Assembly: GCA_947564645.1 (NCBI GenBank)
Contig: CANOCU010000010.1
Location: 1 to 64,000, forward strand
DNA length: 64,000 nt
Reading direction: 5' to 3'
From: an uncultured Lachnospiraceae bacterium
Lineage (GTDB): Bacteria > Bacillota > Clostridia > Lachnospirales > Lachnospiraceae
Positions 8,955-17,677 of this stretch are shown piece by piece; the first letter of the stretch is position 1, and each line of letters starts with the position of its first letter. The notes beneath the pieces are model-generated. The model did not search any database, was not told where the DNA came from, and was given only the letters and a program-made list of their open reading frames with translations. Position numbers and translations under genes: made by a program.

Positions 8955-9875
8955 TCAGGATAAGAGATCTCCAACGGCAATCTCTCTCATACTCTCGTAC
9001 CGGTCGATCAACAAGGATCCGTCTACCGTGCGCACCACCGGTTTGTTGTCGAATATATCGATCACCTCACCTGGCGCAAATGCCGAGAAATCGATCATCT
9101 CATCGAACGGATGGGCCTCCCACACAGTTACCTTCTCCTCTCCGATCATGGCATAAGCCCCGGGAAAAGGAGCCGCCACGCCCCGGATCAGATTATAGAT
9201 TTCCCGCGTTCTTGCGTGAAAATCTATCTTGCCGTCCGCCACCGTCCGCTTACCGTACCAGGAATCATAATCCTTCGATTCCGTGCGGATCACGATATGA
9301 TCCTCCGCGTATGCTTTCAACAGTTTTCTGATCAGATTCTTGGAGCAGATCATATTCTTATACTGCGCCGTCCTGATATCGTCATGGGGCGTAATGGAAA
9401 ACATCTCCGTCGCGAACACATTCGGGCTGTCCGCTTTCTCATCATAGCGGAACATATTCAGATTAAACCGGGTATCTCCCAGAATGATCGACCAGTTTAA
9501 CGGAGATCTGCCCCTTCCAAAAGGCAGGTAACCACAGTTTCCGTGAAATCCATAGATGCCATAGGCAAAAGCATCCAGCACGGAAGGCGGGATCAGCCTC
9601 TGCCAGCCCATGGAGATCCCGATATCGAACTCGTTCTCCCGTATAAACTTCTGCGTCTTCTCATCCGTCAGGAAGTAACTGTCCGCCTCATGGACCGGAA
9701 TCCCGTATTTCTCTGTCAGGACCGACAATCCTTTATAACCGGATACCTGATTCTTCCTCGTCACCTCCGGGCTGATCGTGATCACCAAATCCACCGGACA
9801 GATCGTCTTCTGGATAAAATCAACAATATTCTCCGAAGTATCCTTCACCCCGAATACCACTACTTTATATTTCAT
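8955..9875 (-). CDS. Divergent formyltransferase-like protein
   Basis: Formyltransferase fold of 306 residues: an N-terminal Rossmann-like domain, then a C-terminal domain with the FPGAYA and VWEAHPFDE strands typical of Formyl_trans_C. The loop that normally reads N-x-H-x-S-L-L-P is here GFHGNCGYLPFGRGRSPLNW. The histidine is kept, but the asparagine two residues before it is glycine. An aspartate is present further on (EKADSPNVF). It may use a 4-amino-sugar nucleotide, since the cluster has two C4 aminotransferases (PglE-like, WecE-like) and lacks an obvious PglD. Whether it is active with the changed residue is unknown. ATG with GGAGGG. Confidence 0.72.
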   Translation of the reverse strand: MKYKVVVFGVKDTSENIVDFIQKTICPVDLVITISPEVTRKNQVSGYKGLSVLTEKYGIPVHEADSYFLTDEKTQKFIRENEFDIGISMGWQRLIPPSVLDAFAYGIYGFHGNCGYLPFGRGRSPLNWSIILGDTRFNLNMFRYDEKADSPNVFATEMFSITPHDDIRTAQYKNMICSKNLIRKLLKAYAEDHIVIRTESKDYDSWYGKRTVADGKIDFHARTREIYNLIRGVAAPFPGAYAMIGEEKVTVWEAHPFDEMIDFSAFAPGEVIDIFDNKPVVRTVDGSLLIDRYESMREIAVGDLLS

Positions 9876-9916
9876 TTTCCCTCCACTCCAAAAAAACGTC
9901 CTGGTTACTCTATCAT

Positions 9917-10834
9917 CTATTGCAGATAATGCTCATACAGATAGTCCTGCATATTTACATATTCCTGCACCCGCTCGTAATTGTCAAGCACCGCCGGCAG
10001 CATCGCCTCATAGTTTTCCTGCGTGCACTCCCTGATCCGCTCTCTGGCCAGCTCCAAGTCCGGCCTGTCCAACAGGATCATGCCGTCCCCATTAAAAAAC
10101 TCCGTGATCTTGCGCGCACCAAGATAGACCGGTATGGTCTGCGCCGCAAAGCAGCTTGTAAGCCGTTCCGAGAAATAATAATCCGACACATCATTCTCAA
10201 TGATCAGCGCGAAACGATATCGATCCAGTGTATCATCCACACTCTCCACATACGCACCGCCGTCAAACCTGCCGAACGTATCCGCCAGATGCTCCTTCTT
10301 ACACATTCTGGCCAGCTCCAGACGAAATCTGTGCAGCTTGCACATCACCTTATCGGAAGACAGGATGGAAATATCCCTGTCCTTCGTCCGGTAAAGACCG
10401 TCCTTCATCTTACGATTCCAGATCCCTGCCGCCACCGGATAGAATCTGGCATTTTCAATCTCCTGCAAGATCCTCTCATCGTAAGTAAAAATATATTTAA
10501 ATTCTTTCTCCAGTCCCTTGTGCCTGCGAAACACCTCATAGTCCTTCGGCACGATCGTCCGCGACTCCGTCAGCATCCCATACTTCACCATCGGCCTGCC
10601 AAGCGTCTTCATCATCACTTCCGGCCCATAGAAATGGGTATCCAACCCGTAGTTATACCGGTCCCAGAAGAAATATTTCCCCTCATGTCCAAAGGGAGCG
10701 TGCTGCGAATGCCGGTTCTTAATATAATAAGTCTCCAGCAGCCGTCCCTCCGCATTGTAGATCTGCGGCCTTGTGCCGTCAATCTCGTATTCCCTGGCGA
10801 TCTGAATACGATATCTGCCCAATCTCCATTCCAT
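9917..10834 (-). CDS. Glycosyltransferase family 10 (fucosyltransferase-like)
   Basis: 305-residue protein whose second half contains the GT10 signature of bacterial alpha-1,3/1,4-fucosyltransferases: YRFALIIEND, then DYYFSERLTSCFAAQTIPVYLGA and the following FFNGDGMI. Family members transfer fucose from GDP-fucose. No GDP-fucose genes are in the window, so the donor would come from elsewhere or be a related sugar. The N-terminal region (residues 1-120) is rich in Tyr and His and less conserved. It lies between the divergent formyltransferase and the epimerase. Confidence 0.82.
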   Translation of the reverse strand: MEWRLGRYRIQIAREYEIDGTRPQIYNAEGRLLETYYIKNRHSQHAPFGHEGKYFFWDRYNYGLDTHFYGPEVMMKTLGRPMVKYGMLTESRTIVPKDYEVFRRHKGLEKEFKYIFTYDERILQEIENARFYPVAAGIWNRKMKDGLYRTKDRDISILSSDKVMCKLHRFRLELARMCKKEHLADTFGRFDGGAYVESVDDTLDRYRFALIIENDVSDYYFSERLTSCFAAQTIPVYLGARKITEFFNGDGMILLDRPDLELARERIRECTQENYEAMLPAVLDNYERVQEYVNMQDYLYEHYLQ

Positions 10835-10896
10835 AATCGTTAAGTTCCCTCTGTGTCATTGCCGTCAGCATCAGAACCTCTCTTCACACGACCGTA

Positions 10897-11874
10897 TCAG
10901 CCCAGATATTCCTTATACCAGTCGATCGCCAACGTGATACCTTTCTCGAAGTCAAACTCCGGATCATACCCCAGAAGTTCTCTCGCCTTGCTGATATCCG
11001 CGTTGGAATCCCGCACATCCCCCTTGCGGGCCGGCCCGTAATTCGGCTTGACATCCTTGCCAAGCGCCTTGCAAAGATACTGATAGATATCGTTCAGGAA
11101 CAGTCTGCCGCCGGCGCCGATGTTATACGCCTGCCCGGCCGCCTCACCGGATGCCTTACATGCCTTAAGATTCGCCTCGATCACATTATCGATATAAGTA
11201 AAATCTCTGGACTGCATACCGTCACCGTTGATCGTAGGCACCTCGCCGTGCAGAAGCTGCCGGATAAACTTGGGGATCACTGCCGCATACATGCCGTCCG
11301 GATCCTGTCTGCGCCCAAACACATTAAAATAGCGCAGCCCATAAGTGTCAAGCCCATACAATTCTTTATATAAACGTCCGTACTCCTCGTCCACCTTTTT
11401 CGTCAGCGCATACGGAGAGATCACGTTTCCTTCCTCTCCCTCTTTCTTTGGCAGCTTAACGGAATCTCCGTACACCGAAGAACTGGACGCATAGACAAAC
11501 TTCTTCACCCCGCATACCCGCGCGGCCTCCATCATATTCAGCGTCCCGCGGATATTGATCTCCTCATACAGAAGCGGCATCTCTATGCTGCGCGGAACGC
11601 TTCCCCATGCCGCCTGATTCATCACATAATCCACGCCCTCCATGGCCTTTTTACAGGTATCCAGATCCCTGATATCACCCTTAATGAACGTAAATCTCTC
11701 CTGTGAGATCAGCGGTTCGATATTCTCATATTTTCCCGTTGACAGATTGTCCAGACAGCGCACCGTATATCCCATATCGATCAATGCCTCGCAGAGATTG
11801 GATCCGATAAATCCCGCTCCGCCGCCTACCAGAAATACGCTGTTTCCCTCAAATTTCACATCACGATAACCCAT
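10897..11874 (-). CDS. NAD-dependent sugar epimerase, UDP-GlcNAc 4-epimerase type
   Basis: Extended short-chain dehydrogenase/reductase of 325 residues. The NAD-binding loop GGAGFIGSNL is near residues 17-26, the catalytic YxxxK in SPYALTKK near 150, and SSSSVYGD supplies the catalytic serine/threonine position. RYFNVFGRRQDPDGMYAAVIPKF is the substrate loop of WbpP/TviC-type enzymes, which interconvert UDP-GlcNAc and UDP-GalNAc or the corresponding uronic acids. The UDP-sugar dehydrogenase at 13288 is nearby, so UDP-GalNAcA formation is a fair reading. It overlaps the preceding membrane-protein gene by 14 bases. Confidence 0.87.
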   Translation of the reverse strand: MGYRDVKFEGNSVFLVGGGAGFIGSNLCEALIDMGYTVRCLDNLSTGKYENIEPLISQERFTFIKGDIRDLDTCKKAMEGVDYVMNQAAWGSVPRSIEMPLLYEEINIRGTLNMMEAARVCGVKKFVYASSSSVYGDSVKLPKKEGEEGNVISPYALTKKVDEEYGRLYKELYGLDTYGLRYFNVFGRRQDPDGMYAAVIPKFIRQLLHGEVPTINGDGMQSRDFTYIDNVIEANLKACKASGEAAGQAYNIGAGGRLFLNDIYQYLCKALGKDVKPNYGPARKGDVRDSNADISKARELLGYDPEFDFEKGITLAIDWYKEYLG

Positions 11875-13300
11875 CCTGTAACCTCTTTTCCATCTTAATT
11901 TTGTGCTTCTTACGTCTTACCGTCTGCACCCACTCTCTAAACAGCAGAAACCCTGCCATATAGAACAACGAAAACCCATAGATCATATAACGCGACAGAC
12001 ACATGATCGTGATCGACGTGGCACAGACATTTGCCGCAATGAACAGGAGCGCTGCTCCCATGACCCATGCGGCGTCGCTTCCACGTAAACGGACTGCCTG
12101 CCACAGGGCAAGCGCTGCCGCTGCCGCATACAGGAAAAGCGCCGCCCAGTTGATCAGCGGGTGTACCACCGCTATGCTTCTGACAAATCCGTAAGTGCAC
12201 AGAAGAACATAGTCATAGAGCCACTGCCCGAAACATGCCGGCAAAAGCTTTGCTAACATCCTGCCCGCCATTTCGTCCGACATGCTGCTCTGCTGATAAT
12301 AATCGACCTTGCCCAGTCCAAAGTAATAAGCGGACAGATCCGCCTCCAACACCTGGAATTTCAGGATGTCATGACTCGATTCCAGGTGCTGCGCACGCTC
12401 CCCAAACGTCTCTCCGCCGTATCGGTAGTTGGCTCCCAGTGCATCGGCCTCCTCATAAAACCGGTCAAAAAATTCCCGCTCCAGGCTGTCCTCCTCAAAT
12501 ACCATGCCGTCTTCCCTGTCACAGGCATAGATCACATTCGTCAGAGTATTGACCTGTCCATAAGTATTTCCCATAAAATACCCGGTAACCGCATAATTAT
12601 ACACATGAACCGTCAGACTCCGCAGACAGAAAATAAAGACCGTCGCCAGGACCGGAGCGGCCAGAGACCGGATCTTCGAAACGGGGAAAGACCGCCCCTG
12701 CTTTCTTAACGTGATCATCTCCCATACGGCCTGTATCAGCAGCACCGCCATCCACATAAGGATCGTCGTCATCATCTGCCCTCTGGTCATCGACAGCAGA
12801 AATGCCATGAGCAGCCCAAGAGCCCTGTCTTTTCGTCTTCGCTCAAACAACATCCGCAGCAGAAAATACACAAAAAACTGAAACAGCGGAATACACAGCG
12901 CCTCACTCATCACCGAATTTTCCAGGAAAATGTGCAGTGCCGACACATACCGCGTCACAAGATGCGGAAGAATCTGCAACAGGACAAGAAACAGTTCTTC
13001 CGGGAAGCACAGCTTAAAATGCGCGGCGACATATTCTGTCAGGACCCAGATGCCGAGCGTAGTCAAAATACTCTGTGCCGCAGCGGCCGCCGTAAGATAC
13101 CAGTCACCGCACAGCTGCCGGAAAAAGGCAAGGAACAAAGGGTACAGCGGTTCCCTGTGTATATGCATGGCAATGTACTGTTCGGAATCATTGTAGACCC
13201 CCACGCCATAAACCGCGAGCATTCCCAGAAAGAATGCCAGCAGCCCACCTAAAATACACCATGATCCGATCCGTTTCTTCTTCAATCTTACAATCTCCAA
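11861..13300 (-). CDS. Polytopic membrane protein, GT-C-like
   Basis: 479-residue integral membrane protein with a short basic N-terminus (KKKR) and about ten hydrophobic segments. After the first one comes VYNDSEQYIAMHIHREPLYPLFLA, an outer loop with Asp and Glu plus a following Arg-Glu-Pro, which resembles GT-C enzymes. A long hydrophilic loop near residues 265-330 is probably extracytoplasmic. It starts with TTG, which has AGAGG eight to nine bases upstream and overlaps the dehydrogenase gene by 13 bases; no ATG is nearby. Function is inferred from layout only. Confidence 0.68.
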   Translation of the reverse strand: MEIVRLKKKRIGSWCILGGLLAFFLGMLAVYGVGVYNDSEQYIAMHIHREPLYPLFLAFFRQLCGDWYLTAAAAAQSILTTLGIWVLTEYVAAHFKLCFPEELFLVLLQILPHLVTRYVSALHIFLENSVMSEALCIPLFQFFVYFLLRMLFERRRKDRALGLLMAFLLSMTRGQMMTTILMWMAVLLIQAVWEMITLRKQGRSFPVSKIRSLAAPVLATVFIFCLRSLTVHVYNYAVTGYFMGNTYGQVNTLTNVIYACDREDGMVFEEDSLEREFFDRFYEEADALGANYRYGGETFGERAQHLESSHDILKFQVLEADLSAYYFGLGKVDYYQQSSMSDEMAGRMLAKLLPACFGQWLYDYVLLCTYGFVRSIAVVHPLINWAALFLYAAAAALALWQAVRLRGSDAAWVMGAALLFIAANVCATSITIMCLSRYMIYGFSLFYMAGFLLFREWVQTVRRKKHKIKMEKRLQDGLS

Positions 13301-14604
13301 TACAGATAATCCTCTGTCAGATACTCTTTTCTCTCCAACAGCCCTTTGATATCCAATAATACCTTCCGTTTATGCGAAGCGTTATAGAAGGCGTCGATCT
13401 CCTTCCTGCCAAACTTTAAGAAAGCGTCATGGGCCACTGCAATGATCACTGCATCCATATCGTGAACGGCATCCATCGTCTGGAAAGAAATACCGTACAG
13501 GCGTTTCGCCTCCTCGGCATCCGCCGCCGGATCCACCACAACAGGCTCGATCCCGTACTCTCCCAGCTCCTTATAGATATCGATCACTTTCGTATTTCTT
13601 GTATCCGGACAGTTCTCCTTAAACGTAAATCCCAGGATTGCCACTCTCGCATGTTTAACCGGGATGCTGACTTTGATCAGGCTCTTGACCAGACTCTCCG
13701 CCACATATTTGCCCATATCATCATTGATCCGGCGCCCCGACAGTATGATCTGGGAATGGTATCCCAGCTCCTCCGCCTTGTAGGTCAGATAATAAGGATC
13801 CACACCGATACAGTGCCCGCCTACAAGGCCGGGCATAAATTTCAGGAAATTCCACTTTGTTCCGGCCGCCTCCAACACTGCCTTCGTATCGATGCCCATC
13901 TTATGAAAGATCATGGAAAGCTCGTTCATAAAGGCGATGTTGATATCTCTCTGGCTGTTCTCGATCACTTTGGCCGCCTCCGCCACCTTGATGGATTCTG
14001 CCCGGTACACCCCGGCCTCCACCACCAGTTCATAGATCTTCGCCACAATCTGAAGCGTCTCCTCGTCCATGCCGGATACGATCTTCGTGATCGTCTCCAG
14101 ACGATGCACCTTGTCGCCGGGATTGATCCGTTCCGGAGAATACCCGATCTTGAAGTCAACCCCGCATGTGAGACCCGATTCCTTTTCCAGGATCGGCACG
14201 CAAATCTCCTCCGTAACCCCCGGATAGACCGTAGACTCGAACACCACCACCGATCCCTTCGTCAAATTCTGTCCCAGGATCCGGCTTGCTCCCTCCACCG
14301 GGGACAGATCCGGTGTATGATCGTTATTGACCGGCGTCGGCACCGCCACGATATGGAACTTTGCCTCCCGCAGCTTCCCTGGATCCGCCGTAAATTCAAC
14401 CGTGGTGTTCCTGATCACCTCGTCCCCCACCTCGTTGGTAGGATCTATGCCGTCCTGATACATCCGGATCTTTTTCTCATTCAAATCAAACCCGACCACC
14501 TTAATCTTTCTCGCGAAAGCAACTGCGATCGGCATTCCCACATATCCCAGCCCCACAAGGGACAGTTTCTCTTCTCCGGATACGATCTTTTCATATAAAC
14601 CCAT
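13288..14604 (-). CDS. Nucleotide-sugar 6-dehydrogenase, WbpA/TviB type
   Basis: NAD-dependent enzyme that oxidises C6 of a UDP-HexNAc to the uronic acid. Seen: the NAD loop SLVGLGYVGMPIAVAFA, VPTPVNNDHTPDLSPV, FESTVYPGVTEE, the central KVIENSQRDINIAFMNE helix and the catalytic cysteine in GGHCIGVDPYYLTYKAEELG. This set matches UDP-GlcNAc/UDP-ManNAc dehydrogenases rather than UDP-glucose dehydrogenase. The ATG at 14604 has AAAGGAG at good spacing and replaces an upstream start 15 codons earlier (438 residues). With the 4-epimerase two genes downstream it would give UDP-GlcNAcA or UDP-GalNAcA. Confidence 0.88.
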   Translation of the reverse strand: MGLYEKIVSGEEKLSLVGLGYVGMPIAVAFARKIKVVGFDLNEKKIRMYQDGIDPTNEVGDEVIRNTTVEFTADPGKLREAKFHIVAVPTPVNNDHTPDLSPVEGASRILGQNLTKGSVVVFESTVYPGVTEEICVPILEKESGLTCGVDFKIGYSPERINPGDKVHRLETITKIVSGMDEETLQIVAKIYELVVEAGVYRAESIKVAEAAKVIENSQRDINIAFMNELSMIFHKMGIDTKAVLEAAGTKWNFLKFMPGLVGGHCIGVDPYYLTYKAEELGYHSQIILSGRRINDDMGKYVAESLVKSLIKVSIPVKHARVAILGFTFKENCPDTRNTKVIDIYKELGEYGIEPVVVDPAADAEEAKRLYGISFQTMDAVHDMDAVIIAVAHDAFLKFGRKEIDAFYNASHKRKVLLDIKGLLERKEYLTEDYLYWRL

Positions 14605-14671
14605 GTTTTCTTCACTCCTTTGTTCTGTCTTAACCATTCCCTCACTCACTGATCTGCCGGGAAACGGTTTC

Positions 14672-15757
14672 TCACTCCCCGAGGATCCGTCTCACCTCAT
14701 CCATATACTCTCCGGTGACCAGTCTCCTGTCAAACTCCCGTTCCATCTTCTTCCGTCCTCTTCGCCCCATGGCGGCTTTCTCTTCGCCGGAGAGCGCAAG
14801 AAACTTCCTCATCGCCCGGATCAGTTCCTGTCCGTTGCCCGGCGTGAAGCCGAATCCGGTAATGCCTTCCTCGAATGCCTCAAGACAGCCGCTGATATTG
14901 GAGGCGATCACGGGCCGTCCCGTAGCCGCGCCCTCGATCAGCGCATTGGACATTCCCTCATGGAAGGATGCCACCACGATTGCGCCGGCCGCCGCCAGAT
15001 AAGGATGTACCTCCGTCTGGAACCCGATCTGACGTATGACGCCCTGCCCTTCCAGCTCGTTTAGCATTTCCTGATAGTCCTCGTCACAATAACCCATAAT
15101 GTCAAAGAAGACACGGTCGCTGTGCAGAGCCTTCGCCGCCTCGAGATACTCTAAGATCCCCCGCTCCTTCATCACTCTTCCCACAAAGAGAAAATGTGTC
15201 TCTTCACCTTCCGGATAAGGCTCATAGCAATGCCTCTCAAGACTCACGCCGGAACCCATCACCATACGAGTCCGTTTCGGCGCAATACCGAACCTCCGGA
15301 AGATCCCTCGGTTCTCTTCGTTCTGGAAAAAGACGCAGGCCGCCTTCCTAAGTCCCGCCCGGTACAGCGTGATCACCAGCTTCAGAAAGAGTCCGGTCCG
15401 GTCGAAAGCGCCGCCGAGACCCGTGATCGTCGCCACATACGGGATCCTCTTCCATCCGGCCGCGAAACCGCCGTAGATATTGGGCTTGATCGTATACGTG
15501 ACTACCAGATCCGGCTTTAATCTGCTCATCATCCGGCTGTATGCGCGATACAACTTCAGATCTTCCAGGGGGTTGATCCCCCTGCGGTTGATCGGTGTCC
15601 TGATAATCTGACATCCCTCCGCTGCCAGTTCCTTCTCCTTCACATCATCCGGCATACTGACATACACTTCATGTTCTTGTAACAGCGCCTGTACGAACTC
15701 ATTGCGGAAATCATATAAACCGCCCGATGAATTTGTCAGAATCAATACTTTACCCAT
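14672..15757 (-). CDS. Glycosyltransferase family 4
   Basis: 361-residue GT4 enzyme of the type that acts second in PglC-primed pathways (PglA-like). The N-terminus KVLILTNSSGGLYDFRNE is typical. TITGLGGAFDR and VFFQNEENRGIF are seen in the middle, and the EX7E donor motif lies in EGMSNALIEGAATGRPVIASN, followed by GCLEAFEEGITGF. It lies between the dehydrogenase and the ATP-grasp gene. A role directly after the priming transferase is suggested by similarity to PglA-like enzymes and by position, but is not proven. Confidence 0.9.
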   Translation of the reverse strand: MGKVLILTNSSGGLYDFRNEFVQALLQEHEVYVSMPDDVKEKELAAEGCQIIRTPINRRGINPLEDLKLYRAYSRMMSRLKPDLVVTYTIKPNIYGGFAAGWKRIPYVATITGLGGAFDRTGLFLKLVITLYRAGLRKAACVFFQNEENRGIFRRFGIAPKRTRMVMGSGVSLERHCYEPYPEGEETHFLFVGRVMKERGILEYLEAAKALHSDRVFFDIMGYCDEDYQEMLNELEGQGVIRQIGFQTEVHPYLAAAGAIVVASFHEGMSNALIEGAATGRPVIASNISGCLEAFEEGITGFGFTPGNGQELIRAMRKFLALSGEEKAAMGRRGRKKMEREFDRRLVTGEYMDEVRRILGE

Positions 15758-15791
15758 TTTAATCTCCAGTCCTCCAACAGCAGACGTCCCT

Positions 15792-16775
15792 CTATGGCAC
15801 GATCTCCACGCCGTTCATATCCCGGATCGCAATCTCATTGTACTTCATCATGCTGACATTCTCCGCATACGCACCGATCTTAACCTCATTTGTCTGTCCG
15901 TCCAGGTTACGCAGAACCGCTGCCGGCATATTCACCCCGCAGGCATAGGCATGAGGATATCCGCCTCCGAAACGGGGATTTACTTCCGAAATATAATATC
16001 TTCCCCCTATCTCAAACAGATCAATATCGATCATCCCGCGAAACCCGCATGTCTCTACGAAATCCCGGATCAGTTCAAATAACCCTTCATCCCGGACCGA
16101 TACCGATTTATCCGTCTCGCCGGCGCGCATTTTGATCTTTTTCTTCACGAAGACAGACGTGCACTTACCGGAGATCATATCGATATAGACGTCCGCCCCA
16201 TATTCTTGTCCGTCCATAAATTCCTGGATCATCAGATCCTCATGCAGACCGTACAGAACCTCGATCTCCCTTCGGCTCCCCACCTTATTGATATGAAGGC
16301 TGGCGCTGCCCCGCACCGGCTTTACAAAGACCGGATAAGAGATCCTGCCCTCCTCCACCGCCTGATAGAACGTCTCTTTATCCAGATAGCACTTGCCCGT
16401 AGGAATCTGCATTTTCCGCAAAAGTTCATACATTCTATACTTATCGAAACATGTTTCCACCAGATCATAATCCGATATGATCGGCATCGTCCCCACCGCC
16501 AGAAACTTCTCCCGCTCCTTCGCAAGCAGGCTAAGCTCCGGATCGATCAGGGAAAACACGCCCGTGATCTTCTCTTTCTGACAAATATTAAGGATCACAT
16601 CCAGGTAATCCGGCGCGGTGATCCTCGGCACCAGATAGAACGCATCCGCCTCATAGACCGCCGGCGCCAGGTTGCTGCAGTCCGTGGCGATAACCCGCCC
16701 TCTGTCTCCCAATTCCTTCTTAAAGAACTGCACGATCTTGTTGCGTGTCCCTGCACTCAAAATCAACACGTTCAT
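15792..16775 (-). CDS. ATP-grasp protein, CarB-like, next to the priming transferase
   Basis: ATP-grasp ligase of 327 residues. An N-terminal Rossmann-like part (VLILSAGTRN) is followed by the ATP-grasp core: SYPVFVKPVRGSAS, MIQEFMDGQEYGADVYID and the metal-binding SEVNPRFGGGYPHA. Such enzymes join a carboxylate to an amine through an acyl-phosphate. It overlaps pglC by 4 bases, beside the PglE/PglF pair that makes a 4-amino sugar. One possible job is therefore to couple an amino acid or other acid to that amine, in a place where PglD acetyltransferase would be expected. Substrates are not readable from the sequence. Confidence 0.82.
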   Translation of the reverse strand: MNVLILSAGTRNKIVQFFKKELGDRGRVIATDCSNLAPAVYEADAFYLVPRITAPDYLDVILNICQKEKITGVFSLIDPELSLLAKEREKFLAVGTMPIISDYDLVETCFDKYRMYELLRKMQIPTGKCYLDKETFYQAVEEGRISYPVFVKPVRGSASLHINKVGSRREIEVLYGLHEDLMIQEFMDGQEYGADVYIDMISGKCTSVFVKKKIKMRAGETDKSVSVRDEGLFELIRDFVETCGFRGMIDIDLFEIGGRYYISEVNPRFGGGYPHAYACGVNMPAAVLRNLDGQTNEVKIGAYAENVSMMKYNEIAIRDMNGVEIVP

Positions 16776-17428
16776 CCTTGCACCTCACCTTTCTTCCTGC
16801 CTTCCTCCTCAAGCCTCTTTTGGCGGATCTGTGCGAAGTTCCCCTCCACCGCATTGGTATCCCCGGCGACCTCCTCAGAGTGACCTAAGACCGTCTGTAC
16901 TGTCATCCACAACACCTTGACATCCATTCCGAAAGAAAGATTCTCAACATATTCCACATCTTTCTCAAGCCGTCTGTCCCAGTCCAGGAAATTCCTGCCG
17001 CTGACCTGCGCTAAACCGGTCAGTCCCGGACGCACACTGTGCCTAAGCTTCTCCCGCTCACTATAATAAGGCAGATAGGATACCAGAAGAGGCCTTGGCC
17101 CGATGATACTCATATCCCCTTTCAGGATATTAAAAAGCTCCGGCAGCTCGTCTAAACTCGTCGAACGCAGGAAGCTGCCAAACTTCGTCAAACGCACCGC
17201 ATCCGGCAGAAGATCCCCGTTTTCATCCTTCTCATCCGTCATCGTCCGGAATTTACACAATGTAAAGATCCTCTCGTTCTTCCCCGGCCTCTCCTGCCGG
17301 AACAACACCGGACTGCCAAGCTTTACCCGCACCAGCACACACAGTATCAAAAGCACCGGACTAAGCACGAGGATTCCGCACAAAGACAACAGAACATCCA
17401 GACACCTTTTTATACAATTCTTATACAT
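16772..17428 (-). CDS. pglC: Phosphoglycosyl transferase priming the lipid-linked glycan, PglC-type
   Basis: Monotopic phosphoglycosyl transferase of 218 residues that moves a sugar phosphate from UDP-sugar to undecaprenyl phosphate and so starts glycan assembly. A single N-terminal hydrophobic re-entrant segment (LDVLLSLCGILVLSPVLLIL) precedes LCKFRTM, the catalytic Asp-Glu pair in SLDELPEL, GDMSIIGPRPL and RPGLTGLAQVSGRN. The size is that of the minimal PglC form rather than the long WbaP form. Its neighbours make a UDP-4-amino sugar, consistent with a bacillosamine-type donor. Confidence 0.93.
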   Translation of the reverse strand: MYKNCIKRCLDVLLSLCGILVLSPVLLILCVLVRVKLGSPVLFRQERPGKNERIFTLCKFRTMTDEKDENGDLLPDAVRLTKFGSFLRSTSLDELPELFNILKGDMSIIGPRPLLVSYLPYYSEREKLRHSVRPGLTGLAQVSGRNFLDWDRRLEKDVEYVENLSFGMDVKVLWMTVQTVLGHSEEVAGDTNAVEGNFAQIRQKRLEEEGRKKGEVQG

Positions 17429-17435
17429 ACCCCGC

Positions 17436-17675
17436 CTACCTTATATCCCTGTACAGCGCATAATAATCGGTCTCCATATTATCCGCATACTTCTCATAGA
17501 ACTTCTTCGCATCGTCAAGCGCCTTATTATAAACCCTGTTTCCCAGGATCTCCTGAAAGAAGTCCAGTACATTTCCCGTTCCGATGATCCCCAGATCCAG
17601 ATCGTATTCTTCCCTGAAAAAATGCGCTATCTCCTCACAAAGCTGTTTCTTTTCCTGCTCCTCAAACTGATACAT
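17436..17675 (-). CDS. DUF2164-like small protein
   Basis: 79-residue acidic, helical protein. The pattern QLCEEIAHFFREEYDLDLGIIG, then VLDFFQEILGNRVYNKALDDAKKF, fits the DUF2164 family of unknown function as I remember it. The ATG at 17675 was chosen because GGGAGG lies six bases upstream and overlaps the stop of the aminotransferase gene. It is placed between the aminotransferase and the priming transferase and will be co-translated with both. No function is known, and its presence in a sugar operon is unusual. Confidence 0.72.
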   Translation of the reverse strand: MYQFEEQEKKQLCEEIAHFFREEYDLDLGIIGTGNVLDFFQEILGNRVYNKALDDAKKFYEKYADNMETDYYALYRDIR

Positions 17676-17677
17676 GG

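Noticed and set aside
11861..13300. O-antigen polymerase (Wzy) assignment
   Set aside because: Topology and the acidic first outer loop followed by Arg-Glu-Pro fit GT-C better; no Wzy_C HN motif is seen, unlike the protein at 20740.
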